The notes under the pieces were generated by a model. The model had not been told where the DNA came from. It saw nothing but the letters and a program-made list of their open reading frames with translations, and did no database searches. 32,103 bases of DNA, taken from Reticulitermes lucifugus. Lineage: Eukaryota; Arthropoda; Insecta; Blattodea; Rhinotermitidae. Numbering within the stretch: position 1 is the stretch's first letter; each line of letters starts with the position of its first letter. The stretch spans positions 1-32,103 of the forward strand of contig JAKCWW010005242.1 in the NCBI GenBank assembly GCA_026260175.1, read 5' to 3'. Below are positions 20,985 through 30,844 of this stretch, in pieces. The position numbers and the translations under genes were made by a program.

Positions 20985-22985
20985 GAAATAGGAAGAAAAA
21001 TAAAAGTACAAAATCGCTGTATCTGATTACGCTTTTCTGGAATATACCGTTTATAAAAACGTTTTATGTATATTGAAAATATAGATAGCAGGTTCTTTCG
21101 AAACACTGGTGTATATCTACCACACTACATGGCGTCACATTCCAGAAGATCGTAATCTTGACACTCGCCGCCTTGGAAACCTATCTCTAACACTGTCGTA
21201 AGTTCCTTGTCATTAATGGCGAGTAGTCGAAACTGAATCATTATGCTTTATAAGCGTATAATTGATTTTAAGATTATGTGATGCTGTAGGCTATAGGTTT
21301 GAGTGAAATTTTCGCCATATCTCACCGGCATAAACTGTCGTATTGTGAAACTCGGTCTTCAAGTAAAGAAGCCAACTGTGTAAGCACAGCCTTCTCACTC
21401 CTCTATTCTGGCAATCCCTCCTACTCTCTCAACCCACTGAGCTCGGTTTCTCCACTTCTACGAACTGTGTAGGTGACAAGGAGTTTAAAAAGAAAAAGTG
21501 AATTTTTATAGCACCGTCGTTTGTTTATATAGGCCTACTCTTTTAGGAAGTTGTTGGTCCAGCAGAATTTTCATGCTGATGGCTGTAATCAAATTTCCTC
21601 TCTTTCACTGTCTCTCCTCCGGTTATATGGAAATGTGGGTAGCATTTCTCCCGAACGTATAGCTTTAGCCATATATTGCCTTGAATTCTTGAAGGGAGAA
21701 GAAAAAGCTAGCGATGTCGCTGCTTTTGTCCCGCCTTTACCGTGTTTCTTGTGGGGGGGAAGGAATGAACGAACGAGAAGGGATGCAGGACGGATTTATA
21801 TATGTGTACGACCAGTCTCAATCGCAAACACTAGACATCTTCTCCCCTCCTCCCAGTATCCAAACCAACCATCAATCCCTTGGTATACAAACTGTTCTTG
21901 CTTATTGCAACAAATCGTGACAGGACCTGTAATGTGTACTTAATTCGAGTTCTGAATACGTGTACACCGCGCAGAGTACTCTTTATGCAAGGTACATAGA
22001 TCCTACCTCAAATATAGAAATTCTGCTATAATGCAATAACTTCTAAGATTAATCAGTTGTAGTACAGCTGTCTGATATCCAGAATCAGATTTTGCGAGAA
22101 CACGATGGCGAGGATAATGTTAGGACCCAAGACAGGAAGTAGCATGATGACGAAGAAGGTTGCGTAAAGAAGAGATTCACGTTTTCAGATTATAAATCGT
22201 GCACTTGTATTATAGTTTATTGGTTAGGTACAATAACCACACAAATACAACGCTCATCAACACGTAATTTCATTCAGCCCACGTGTTTCAGTACTATGAT
22301 TATTAAAAACGACGCATTACGTAGTTACGGAACCTGTAGTGGATTTTACTTCGTGAAGCGGATTTGACTTCAGTTGCCGGTTTTAAAAACGTCATAGTTT
22401 ATGTTAAACATCTTATAAATAACACATGTACCTTACTTAAAATATTCTTCCATTGTTAATATAGCACAGAATTATGTGGTACGTGTCTTCAGATACAGGC
22501 GACTTGTTATGCGCCTTGCTGAAGTTGATGCATACACATACAAAGCGTAAAACGGGAAACGCCATCTAGAACATGTGACTGGGGTTACGTTCCCGAACGC
22601 GAAAGATTTCGACGTCTCCATATCTAATGCAAAATTAATATGCTTACGTTTCATACAAATTAGGATGCAAGCGGTAAGTAGGTAGGGAAAACACAAAACA
22701 AGTAAATTATTGTTAAAATGAAGACATTGAGATAAGATTGAATGATATTCAAAGTTAAAAACTTTAATTACAAATGCGGCTGGGTTGTCTGTGACAATGA
22801 AAGGACTGATGGCGCAGATGAAGGTGGGAAGTTGAAACAGATCCGTGTATGTACGAAATTGCGAATAATGAAACCTATTAAAACCACAGTCTCCTGTATG
22901 TATTTATATAGGTCTATATAGTCGTGAAAAGATCTCACATCATCCTCTATATTGAATATTTTACTCACAGTATCTTAGTCGGTAA
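20985..22985. other. About 2 kb with no recognisable feature
   Basis: The longest open frame of the window (21551-21943, 130 codons) lies here. It starts MLVQQNFHAD and has no domain or repeat identity I can name. A second frame (21714-21920) overlaps it. I do not call it a gene. Confidence 0.45.
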
Positions 22986-23297
22986 TCATATACCATTGAA
23001 CTCGGTAACAACGACCTCGGTTTGTGCGACTCCTAGTTTATAACGTTATACATTCTGTGGTACCAACTAATTCCCCATAAGGCACGTGTTTTTCTGCCTT
23101 GCTTAGTGCGACATACATAAGAGCACCTACCTCGGATATAACGACATCGCCAATCATCCGTTCGAATACAATTTTCCAAGAAGTAGGCTATTTGAGAATT
23201 CAACCCTCTCCTCATCCTTCAGAAAACAAGCCCTCTACTCTTTCATGTAGCTATATACGTTCCACGTCTGTAAAATATTAGTGGTAACGGTAATTCA

Positions 23298-23494
23298 TGA
23301 TTTCAGACTTCCGCCGCGTTGTAAATGAGATCTTCGCTCTTCTGGAGTGTTACGCAGCGTAAATTGGTAGCCAGTTACCAACGTTTCTTGGACAGCTTGA
23401 CCCTTGAAGATGGGACCGATAGGTTGTCCCAAAACGTCGGTAACTAACTACCAATCTACTTTGCGTAGCATCCCAGAAGAGCGAAGATCCCAAT
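23298..23494. repeat. Palindromic repeat nested in the Tigger element
   Basis: The arms 23329-23388 and 23431-23489 are inverted copies. Their shared blocks are GATCTTCGCTCTTCTGG, TACGCA, ATTGGTAG and AGTTACC-ACGTTT. The centre carries a hammerhead-like motif (23401-23440). The 9-mer GGTAATTCA occurs at 23289-23297 and 23495-23503 and could be the target-site duplication. One end lies 31 bp from its arm and the other 5 bp, so the boundary is tentative. The antisense frame 23350-23700 across it is not a gene. Confidence 0.75.
23401..23440 (+). ncRNA. Hammerhead-like motif, degenerate core (H2 family)
   Basis: TTGAAGA stands for the CTGATGA box. Then GGGAC/GTCCC (23412-23416 with 23426-23430) form a perfect 5-bp stem with a 9-nt loop, followed by AAAACG where GAAACG is expected. 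Core changes predict no activity. It sits at the axis of the palindromic insertion. Confidence 0.5.
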
Positions 23495-23562
23495 GGTAAT
23501 TCACTTTGTGCGTAAAGTTGCCCTCGACTTTCCCATTCCTGCAGTAGAGTGATGACTACAGT

Positions 23563-23850
23563 GACGAACAAAGGAAGGTTTTGAGCTTCGAAGGAAAATT
23601 TAAAGTGATACGAGTAATAGAAAATGGAAAAAAGAAAGAAAGCTGACATGTGTCGGGAATTTGGTCTCGTGAATTGTACGATCCAAACGATTTGGGACAA
23701 CAGAACGAAAATTATTAGTGCGTTTGAACTGAACGGTTCGAGAATAAAGCGATTTCGATATCCTGAACGAAGTGACTTCGATGAGGCGCTGCTGAAGTGA
23801 CTTTAGTAACAGAGAAGTGACAGTGTGCCAGTGGACGGTTTTCTTCTCAT
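23563..23850 (+). pseudogene. Tigger/pogo transposase N-terminus (CENP-B-type HTH), frameshifted
   Basis: The frame from 23563 reads RKVLSFEGKFKVIRVIENGK. A 4-bp slip in a GAAAGAAA run near 23638 moves it to KADMCREFGLVNCTIQTIW and KIISAFELNGSRIKRFRYPE. Next come SDFDEALLK, three stops, QRSDSVPVDG and FLLM. This is the CENP-B/Tigger DNA-binding helix-turn-helix plus the start of the second HTH. The DDE catalytic domain is absent. In its family this domain binds the transposon ends. The frameshift, stops and truncation make it non-functional. Confidence 0.88.
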
Positions 23851-24144
23851 GATAATCTTTATTCTTCCTAATTTTAAATATAAGTCAGTGCATTTTTTAG
23901 CGTAAGCGTGTGTGGAAATTTACAATTATATAAGAATTTTTATTCTTTTCAAATTTAAATTGTAATTTAATTTTAAAGTAGATCGTAGCGTAAACATTTA
24001 AGTAATGTGCCTACAGGCATGTATTTTGTCTCAAAATATTTTTCCTTCACTTTTAGCATACACTTCGCTTGGGGCGACACTCGTTTATGACGACACAATT
24101 TATTCGATCCTTTCATGACGTTATAAACGAGTTCGACTGTATCT

Positions 24145-24640
24145 TGTTCCGTATTAAGAATCAGTACTTTTCTTGTTGGCATTGTGTAGTAATGGTTGTG
24201 TTAGTGTATGATTGCTATCCTAACGATACTCAGAAGTATGTTTCACCGAATAAAACGGTTGCTGAATTTGGACGGTTATTATATGTAATGAATTAAGAGA
24301 TTCATACTTCTTTCTTGTTGCCAAAAAGTATTAGATCGATCGGCTAAGAGCTTTCCGCGTATCACATACCCTTGTGCGTCCGACTATGCCACATGGAAAG
24401 CTGAGCGATTTTCGGGAAGCTGTCAGACTATTGCGCTGAATTAGCGATATCAAGGAGGATGAGATGGGCAGAACATCTAATGCGCAATGAAGAGATAATA
24501 AAGTCAGAGTCGAAAAACGTGAAGAACAGAGGCTACATACGTCAGACATATAATTATGTAGAGCATGAACATATTAAAATGAATCTGAAAGCAGTGGGGT
24601 GTGAGTCTGTGGACTGAAATTGTCTTCTTAAAGATACGTT
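24145..24640. other. No recognisable feature
   Basis: AT-rich DNA with short frames only (24331-24549, minus). No repeat family was recognised. Confidence 0.5.
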
Positions 24641-24644
24641 CCTT

Positions 24645-24715
24645 TGCGGGTTCTCGGTTACATAAAACGCGGGAATTCTTTTTATCATATGAGGTACAGT
24701 CCATTCCCAAGATGG
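24645..24715 (-). repeat. Dispersed repeat R1, short decayed fragment
   Basis: On the plus strand CCTTTGCGGGTTCTCGGTTA, CATAAAACGCGGGAATT and TATGAGGTAC align to copy 3 blocks CCTTTGGGTTCCATAAAATGCGGGGAATTTTATGAC and CTGAGGTA. The rest of the family is missing. Confidence 0.55.
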
Positions 24716-24747
24716 GAAATTAGTAAAGACATTAACACTAATGTTGA

Positions 24748-24880
24748 CAGCTCGGTCGTGGACCGCTCGAACTCTTGAATCACGCGTTTGTTTCCCGCCC
24801 GGAGAATTTGTATGTACTCGTATCTTGTTTTCACATTGAACCGATCACTCGTCCAAGGAGTCCTAGCAGATTACTGTTGT
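24748..24880 (+). repeat. tRNA-derived SINE, family S3, copy 2
   Basis: GACAGCTCGGTCGTGGACCG is the head and GTTTGTTTCCCGCCCGG the decayed B box. The body block CCGATCACTCGTCCA (24841-24855) is identical to copy 1 and is followed in both copies by AGGAGTCCTA. The copy is shorter than that at 13186. Confidence 0.72.
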
Positions 24881-24952
24881 TCACAAGATACCTATTTTCG
24901 AAGAGATGGAAGAATATGAGGCCAGTTTCATTTGGCAGAAGAAAGTAGCAGT

Positions 24953-25282
24953 GAAGAAGTACAGATCGTCAGTCACAACTGTGTTGATATTATGTTACTC
25001 TTGCTGCATGTTTCGGCTTTTGTGGTAAGCCATTATCAGTCATTTAAAAGATCCACAGAGAAAAACAATTTAAACACAACTAAGGATGATACTCCTTTAT
25101 CTGGTTAACTAATTAGTTATAGGACACTAAACTGTAAATAAATATATAGTAGGGTTTTTTAAGTAAACTTACTTCTTTTAATGTAAAAGTAATTATTATT
25201 ATCCCATAAAAGTAGGAGGAGATCTTTTACTTACGTAAAAATGATATAAATACAGTTGTGACTGACGATCTGTATTTCCTCA
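24953..25282 (-). mobile_element. 330-bp element with 31-bp inverted terminal repeats and a hammerhead remnant
   Basis: The ends 24953-24983 and 25252-25282 are inverted copies with 29 of 31 positions identical. The inner 22 are perfect (ACAGATCGTCAGTCACAACT and on). Near the left end the minus strand holds a hammerhead remnant (25042-25006). The interior is AT-rich and non-coding. It could be a MITE, or two opposed terminal repeats of a Penelope-like element. The ribozyme remnant favours the second reading, but this is inference. Confidence 0.8.
25006..25042 (-). ncRNA. Hammerhead motif remnant
   Basis: On the minus strand CTGATAA (25039-25033, one change from CTGATGA) is followed by T, a perfect 5-bp stem GGCTT/AAGCC (25031-25027 with 25020-25016), a 6-nt loop and GAAAC (25015-25011). 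The expected GUA/GUU cleavage triplet is GCA and stem I is not formed, so it should be inactive. The extra T after the core is shared with the motifs at 2059 and 18435, which supports common descent. Confidence 0.6.
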
Positions 25283-25289
25283 TTTGTTG

Positions 25290-26250
25290 TTCATATATCA
25301 CAACGGGATGTGATTCGTAAAGTTAGAAGAAAGTCATTAGTAAAAGTGGGATATACAAAATTTTACATCAGACCTTCATAAAAGTTTGCAAAGCAATCAC
25401 AGCATTGTTTACTTGCTTTTAGCTGTATGGACTGTGTCTGTTCTTGAGCCAAATATACAGTTACGAGTTCATTGATTAACCTTTAGCGGACGGGTTTAAG
25501 GCAAATACACGAACATGGTTGCTGAAAATAAATGAAGCTGTGGAATTTAAGGAGGAAAGGCCAGTCACAAGCCCTAAGTGAGATGTATGTTAATGGCAAT
25601 CGCACGTCACGAGTTCAACCCTAGCCCTTTAACCTACTTCCATGCTTTCTTTTCAATTTAAACAAGCTTCTGTCATAATTTCTCTTGCCGACAAACCACA
25701 GATAATTTCTTTAAGTTTCGAGAGATCGCGTTTATTCTGTCTGTCTTTTAAAACACTAAAGAGACTCAGTGTATAAGGGTCAATCCTTTTAAGCGAGATT
25801 TATCATGCGTAGCGTGCAAAGAGTTGAATGTTTTCGGTCGCAGTGGGTGTCGTGCATTGCAAGGCGTTACATTTTCATTACACTAAATAATTTCTGTTTC
25901 ATTCCGTTAAAATATTTATGTTATATTACCAGGTCTCTTTCCCTGTATCTGCATATCTATATTAATATCGCACGTCGAAGCGCACTCAGCAGGCGGTGTA
26001 GAGCCTCCAGTAAGGTCGCATAGTCATGTAATATGCCGCTGTGTGAGTGCGTTATGACCGCTGTACCTACTGGTGTGCTGGAGTGGTCGCTACAGTGCTT
26101 ATAAAATGGGCTGCCCGCTTTGTTTTATGGACGAAATCCAAAGAGCTTTTTTATCGTGTCCATGAGCACGGCAGTTGTCACGGGAGCTTTTTCGCCAACG
26201 AAAGCTGAATCCGTCAGTAATTTAGAATCCGCTTTTCCCGTCCAGATCAA
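25290..26250. other. No recognisable feature
   Basis: A worn tRNA-like patch (CGTCACGAGTTCAACCC near 25606) could be a SINE remnant but has no partner copy. The frame at 25805-26023 has no domain. Confidence 0.45.
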
Positions 26251-26254
26251 CTTA

Positions 26255-26825
26255 ACCTTATTTTGTAGAAGAGTCTTGAAGAGCCAACCTCCAGCTTCTG
26301 AGCAGGCCATGTGCCTTCTGAAAATATTTCTCCACATGCGAAAGTATCTTTCAGTTCTTGCAACGGGTGTGGATTGCTCACAGAAATTCAACCTTTCATT
26401 GTTTCCCACATATAATGTAACGGATTCATGTCTGGAGATCTAGGACTCTACAATCTACGACTTATCAACCGTTCGTCAAATATCTCTTCTAGGCCAGTTC
26501 CTGAGAAGCTTGCTGTGTGGTCAGTGGCAGTGTCCTGCACGAAGTAGGCGTATATTTTTCTTCTCTTAATTCAATGAATAATTATGTCAGAATTAACTGA
26601 ACGTAGAGGTAAGAATTTATTGTTTCTTCGATGAAAAATAAACTGGTCCTGTGATTTTGGGTGCACTCGCTGCATCCCAGATGGCATATATTTCATGCAG
26701 AGGAAATTCAAGAAGCGATGCGGATTTTTGGAAGAAAAGTATCTGTTACTCTCTGTATTCGCATTGAAAGTAAGCTGCGCCAAGAGTATTTCAAATGAAC
26801 ACTGTTCAGCAAAATACGAGTACAT
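26255..26825 (-). pseudogene. Tc1/mariner-superfamily transposase fragment, frameshifted
   Basis: The minus strand reads LAQLTFNANTESNRYFSSKN, then in another frame EFPLHEIYAIWDAAS and PKITGPVYFSSKK. Further on come VQDTATDHTASFS, LEEIFDERLISRRL, a stop, SPRSPDMNPLHYMWETMKG, a stop and NPHPLQELKD. Another frame shift leads into WRNIFRRHMACSEAGG. The order matches the middle and C-terminus of a mariner-like DDE transposase. The second catalytic Asp is kept in VQD (26540-26532). The third acidic position, expected in NPxD, is His in NPLH, about 38 residues later. In-frame stops and at least two frameshifts make it dead. The DNA-binding N-terminus and the terminal repeats were not identified. 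Confidence 0.85.
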
Positions 26826-26829
26826 TTCT

Positions 26830-27450
26830 CACACGCACTGACCACTTGCTGCCTGTGTCTCATACACATGATTGAGCGCTCATCTTGCGTTTCACAAGCC
26901 ACAAGACCAGGAATTGGCTAAGTCGCCTTCGCCAGCGGAGATCATATTTTCCTGTGCTCAAAGACGCGATAGGGAAACCTGCCTCTGGAACGCAGTTCCC
27001 GGTGTGTAACCTTATACCTCGAAATGGGCACGGTACACTGAAACCTAAATACCATAAAAAAAACAAGTTACTAGCCTGCTCCTGTATATAGTAGACAAAA
27101 TATGCAGCTTTACTCACCCGATGAAGAGTGATAGTGAAATGCGGAAGTTGTTTCTTTATGTGGGAAATTATTTAAAGGATTGGTTTTCGTATGGCACACA
27201 GTTGATTACGTATTCCAATATAAATATGTCTCAGCTGCTCGTAGGCCTATAATACAAATTAAGTTCTTTAATAAATTCCGCGGTAATAGACCCCAAATAT
27301 TTTACACCATTGTTTCCAAAGTCAAAATTTTACACAATTCTGGTACATTATTGCTATTAGATACTTCACATCCTCACATTTTCTTTCCTTACATTTATTT
27401 TAATATAATTATATTTAATATAAGACGTGTCTGTGAGTGTGTAGGCCTAT
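26830..27450. other. No recognisable feature
   Basis: The antiparallel frames at 26860-27117 and 26885-27091 cover one GC-richer patch without a known domain. The patch could be the 5' part of the mariner copy, but nothing confirms this. Confidence 0.4.
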
Positions 27451-27456
27451 GCCCAT

Positions 27457-27475
27457 ATATATATATATATATATA
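27457..27475. repeat. (TA)n microsatellite
   Basis: About nine to ten AT dinucleotide units. Confidence 0.9.
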
Positions 27476-27504
27476 ACCTACAATTCCATTGCATCGTAGC
27501 CTAC

Positions 27505-27785
27505 TTGATTTGCCTAAGATTAGGTTACGGATTGGATAATCGAATAATCGAGGTACGATTCTCGGCGTTGGAAAGAGATTTTTCTCTTCTCCAGCGCCTT
27601 CAGACCAGTTCTGAGGCCCAACCAGTCTCGTGTCTAATGCTCACTTGGGCTGTTTCCCCGCTAGTGAAGCGGGCTGGGCGTGAAGCTGACTATCCATCTC
27701 CATCGAGTGCTGGGGGATAAGACTACTTGAATCTTACATCCACTGCCCATACCATGAAGTGGTGCATAACTGAGCACTGGTCAAA
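27505..27785 (+). repeat. tRNA-derived SINE, family S2, copy 2
   Basis: A worn B box GGTACGATTCTC lies near 27552. It is followed by CGCCTTCAGACC (27595-27606), TTCTGAGGCCCAACCAGTC and GGGCTGTTTCC (27647-27657), as in copy 1. The body is better preserved than in copy 1, while the A box is poor. The 71-codon frame 27505-27720 is incidental. Confidence 0.8.
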
Positions 27786-27789
27786 TTTA

Positions 27790-28360
27790 TGCCTCGTAGG
27801 TCAAAATATTCTTATTATCACAGTCTTGTTACTCGCAAAATAGCATATCAACCCTGAATAAGGGGATAGTTATGGTATACGAAATGTATTATATGTCGTA
27901 GGAAGTGCTGCCGTATTTTCTGTAGCTGGGGATTGCCATATGTGATAGCTAGAAAGTTTTTGACATTAAAATGCCGATGAGAAGACACATACCTAATAAA
28001 CACGGAGTTACAGAAAATTACGTAGCGTATTTATGGGTTTCACTATTTCCAATTCTTCGCATAATGTGAAAATGGGTAAGTCAGAAGACATATTGACTTT
28101 CTGTGTAGCATTGATGCTTTGTATGCTTGTACAATTTTAGTAGGGAAAAAACTGAAAGGAAAACACGTCTTGCGAGGCTCTGGCATGGGTGAGAGATGGA
28201 AATATAGGATGTGTGAATGTGATCGGGATTCCAGGTCTGATGATTTTTTTTTGTAAACTGGATAGTGAATCTTCAGTTCGCATAGGAGGCAGGGTATTTC
28301 ATTACCATTACTGTGTTATCCTGCACGAAGATGTGCATCTTTAATTTGTAATATTGCGTT
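27790..28360. other. No recognisable feature
   Basis: AT-rich DNA without a recognisable repeat, gene or structure. Confidence 0.5.
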
Positions 28361-28365
28361 CTTGT

Positions 28366-28520
28366 GGGCTGCGCTGCTGTGTAATTTGGTAGAAAAGTGT
28401 CAACTTACTGCCTCCATCTTCAGGGTAGAATAAGGTGCCATTTGTCTTCCATAAAGATGGAGGCAGTAAGTTCCTCTCAAGCCTTGGTACGTATTTGCCA
28501 GAACACGGAATGACATCCCA
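28366..28520 (-). repeat. Palindromic dispersed repeat with H2 motif halves
   Basis: The core CTTACTGCCTCCATCTT (28404-28420) and AAGATGGAGGCAGTAAG (28454-28470) are perfect 17-bp inverted copies. Weaker symmetry extends outwards through GGGCTG/GGGATG-type and GGTAG/GGCAAATACGTACC-type blocks. The minus strand conceptually reads FWDVIPCSGKYVPRLERNLL, a frame I recall from cockroach/termite repeats (unverified). AAGATGGAGGCAGTAAG plus TTCCTCTCAAG is a worn form of the CTGAAGATGGAGG...CCTCCGAAACG motif. Confidence 0.75.
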
Positions 28521-28544
28521 GAATACCAAAATCTTAATATTCGC

Positions 28545-29750
28545 TTCCGTAATAATCTCAGATCTCTCGAAAACACTATGTAAGTTTCATTTGTAACTAT
28601 CACATGTTCCCGTTCTTCGAAAGGGTCTTTATTATTTTACGACCGAAACAAAATCACTATATACTTTACTATATGACTTTCTGTACAGTGTTTGTTGTCA
28701 GTTAACATCTAGTCAGGTTAAATTTAATATACACTGTATTTTGGAAATGTGTTTTTTCAGTGTTCTCTAAAGCGAATACTAAGGCCCGAAATAAATATTC
28801 TTCATCTGCACGCACGCTTTGACCAAAACCTTGCATTCAGACCCATCATGTTGACGAATAATTGCGACCCACGAAGATGTACAACGCCATGGAAAGAATG
28901 ATTTTTACCTTCAGACTTACATATTCCACTCTTTTACGTGAAATTCATGGTCTTACGCCCGCCGTAGGGACGACAGAGCCCTCGACGCTGGCAGGTCAGT
29001 ATCAGGCGCTCTGCCATCTCCTGCACTCCTGTGCGAAATGCTTGAACAACCAAGCTACATACCACTGAACCAAGGCGCAAACTGATTTATGTATGAATGT
29101 ATAGAGATACTGTTTGAACCATTTAAAAGCCAAAGAAACCGGATTTTTCCTACACCTTGTACTTTTGTCCTTATTGTTGTCACGATAATTGCCGATTATT
29201 TCGCTAAGGAACATGAACCGGTTGTTCTTTTTACTAGAGACGGATTGTGATCTCTGTGAGGTACGAACTGATGTTTCGTATTATAACTTAGATGAACACC
29301 AGTCTTTAATTATTTAATTTGTTAATGTAGCTTCTTTTCTTTGTACAAGTATAATCACATCAACGCTACATTCACCAGATGTTTTCTGTCACTGTCTGTC
29401 ACAGATGCCGTTCTTTTAAAGCAAGATGTCTGATGTGGACATAACAAATGGGGCCGCTTGTCACAGGATAATGGATCGAACGTGCCCGTATGATTGCTCT
29501 TGATTGAGGAGCAATTGATAATTCTGTGTCTGGCTGACCCGTACCTTATTCTGTACCATCACATGCCTCCGGCGTCCCGGACAATAAATGTGTTTTGTCA
29601 CATCCCTACATTCTTTTACATAGTAAGAAGAACCAGAAGTTGAAATACTTCCCTTTCCTGAAAACGAAATTTCTTCTCATATGAGACGTGAGGTTGTCGT
29701 GTTGATGAGAATTAATATTTTAGTCGTCTGGTTTATGATATCATGTAATA
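28545..29750. other. About 1.2 kb with no recognisable feature
   Basis: Short frames at 28862-29068 and 29002-29214 (minus) have no domain. A 7-bp ATTGCTC/GAGCAAT hairpin at 29493-29515 is of chance size. Confidence 0.5.
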
Positions 29751-29769
29751 TCGTAGGCGATTACCAACA

Positions 29770-29797
29770 TTTTGAAGGTGCCTGCTGCCTTCATCAG
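29770..29797 (-). ncRNA. Hammerhead-like motif, second box mutated
   Basis: On the minus strand an intact CTGATGA (29797-29791) is followed by AGGCAGCAGGCACCTT and CAAAATG, where GAAAC would be expected. AAGG/CCTT can form a short stem II. Loss of the G in GAAA predicts no activity. The sequence CTGATGAAGGCAGCAGG resembles ends of dispersed arthropod repeats, from memory. Confidence 0.4.
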
Positions 29798-29804
29798 CAG
29801 AGCG

Positions 29805-30840
29805 TGAAAGGATGTGGGATGAAGTGACCGTGTTCTATTTTATGTTACAGTCATAGCGTAGGTTGAAATAATATTTATTTTATCCTTAATTGATAAAATG
29901 TTGAATATAAGTATTGCTATCCTACATGAGTATTATAATGATGTGGGTGAATAGCAGTAATGCACCTCCAATTACATGTTTGACACTTGATACGGAGTCA
30001 AAAGATTTACTGAATTTCTCTGTCTCTATTAAACATTTTCCTGCGGGTGTTAATTTAAATAACATCTTATATTTACAATATTTTTATGGAAATATAATGT
30101 ATATTGCTTAAAAGTCACAGATACGCACCTGTTGCTGTGTAATGATACCGGGATACGTTTCTGCCATTGATATTTTGAAGTACTGAATGAATTCCATCTA
30201 CATCAATAACCCAGAAAACTGCAATAGGTGTTAAGTGAGAAATCGCACTTAATATGAGTCATAGATGGCATGTAGCTTAGTCTTTCCTCCCTGTGACGTT
30301 GGATAACGCAATGGAACGTCTGTGACTTCCTCCTACTGTACATAAAGTTTGCTTCTTGGCTGCAGCTCTCGGAGAGATGAGACATCGTACTAATAGCATC
30401 TGCACACGTGACATTAATCTCACCGTTGTATCACGTGACGTGGGCGTTGAACCATCTTGGGATACGTCCCTACCACCCATCAGGGCAGAAATAAATATAT
30501 GTGAATCCCTGCAACTCCCTAGCCCGCAGACACTTTCCGTAATCCGTTTCCCAGCGCTAGCAGCCTATTATTCCGATTACAGGGTGATTTACGTATAACC
30601 TTCAGCCCTCAGCACATTTTCCTGCTTGGTATGGGAAGGGAAGGGCAATAAGCCATGAGCACTGTGCAGAGCTCATAATTATATTATTAATGCATTACGT
30701 TAATCTTTTGAGGGCTACTGGCATTTACTAGCCAGTACGTTGTTTGGTCACAGCAAGTACGTTACTTAAATTGTGCAAGTTGGTTGTAGTGCCGCATTAA
30801 GTAAAGTCAAAGTTATCTCTGTTTTCAGTTAAGCACCACA
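29805..30840. other. About 1 kb with no recognisable feature
   Basis: The antiparallel frames at 30277-30480 and 30356-30598 overlap over a GC-richer stretch and show no domain. ACAGGGTGATTTACGTATAA near 30580 vaguely resembles transposon ends, but no partner was found. Confidence 0.45.
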
Positions 30841-30844
30841 CCGT

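Larger units (their letters stand above)
22991..24141 (+). mobile_element. Tigger/pogo-type DNA transposon, internally deleted, with TA flanks
   Basis: The ends 22993-23016 and 24139-24116 are inverted repeats built on GAACTCG and AACG. With the flanking bases they match at 19 of 26 positions. Each is bordered by TA (22991-22992 and 24140-24141), the target duplication known for the Tc1/mariner/pogo superfamily. Subterminal CTCGGATATAACGACATCG near 23131 and GCGACACTCGTTTATGACG near 24073 are further internal copies of the end sequence. A transposase N-terminal relic lies at 23563-23850, and everything after it up to the right end is lost. A second element is nested at about 23298-23494. Confidence 0.8.

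Noticed and set aside
21551..21943. Longest open frame, 130 codons
   Set aside because: No recognisable domain, an overlapping frame over part of it, and a length that is not remarkable in 32 kb. It lacks splice or promoter support that I can see.
23350..23700. 116-codon minus-strand frame as a gene
   Set aside because: It is antisense to the Tigger transposase relic and crosses the nested palindromic insertion.
28240..28265. CTGATGA followed by a T tract and GTAAAC
   Set aside because: The intervening T run cannot form stem II.
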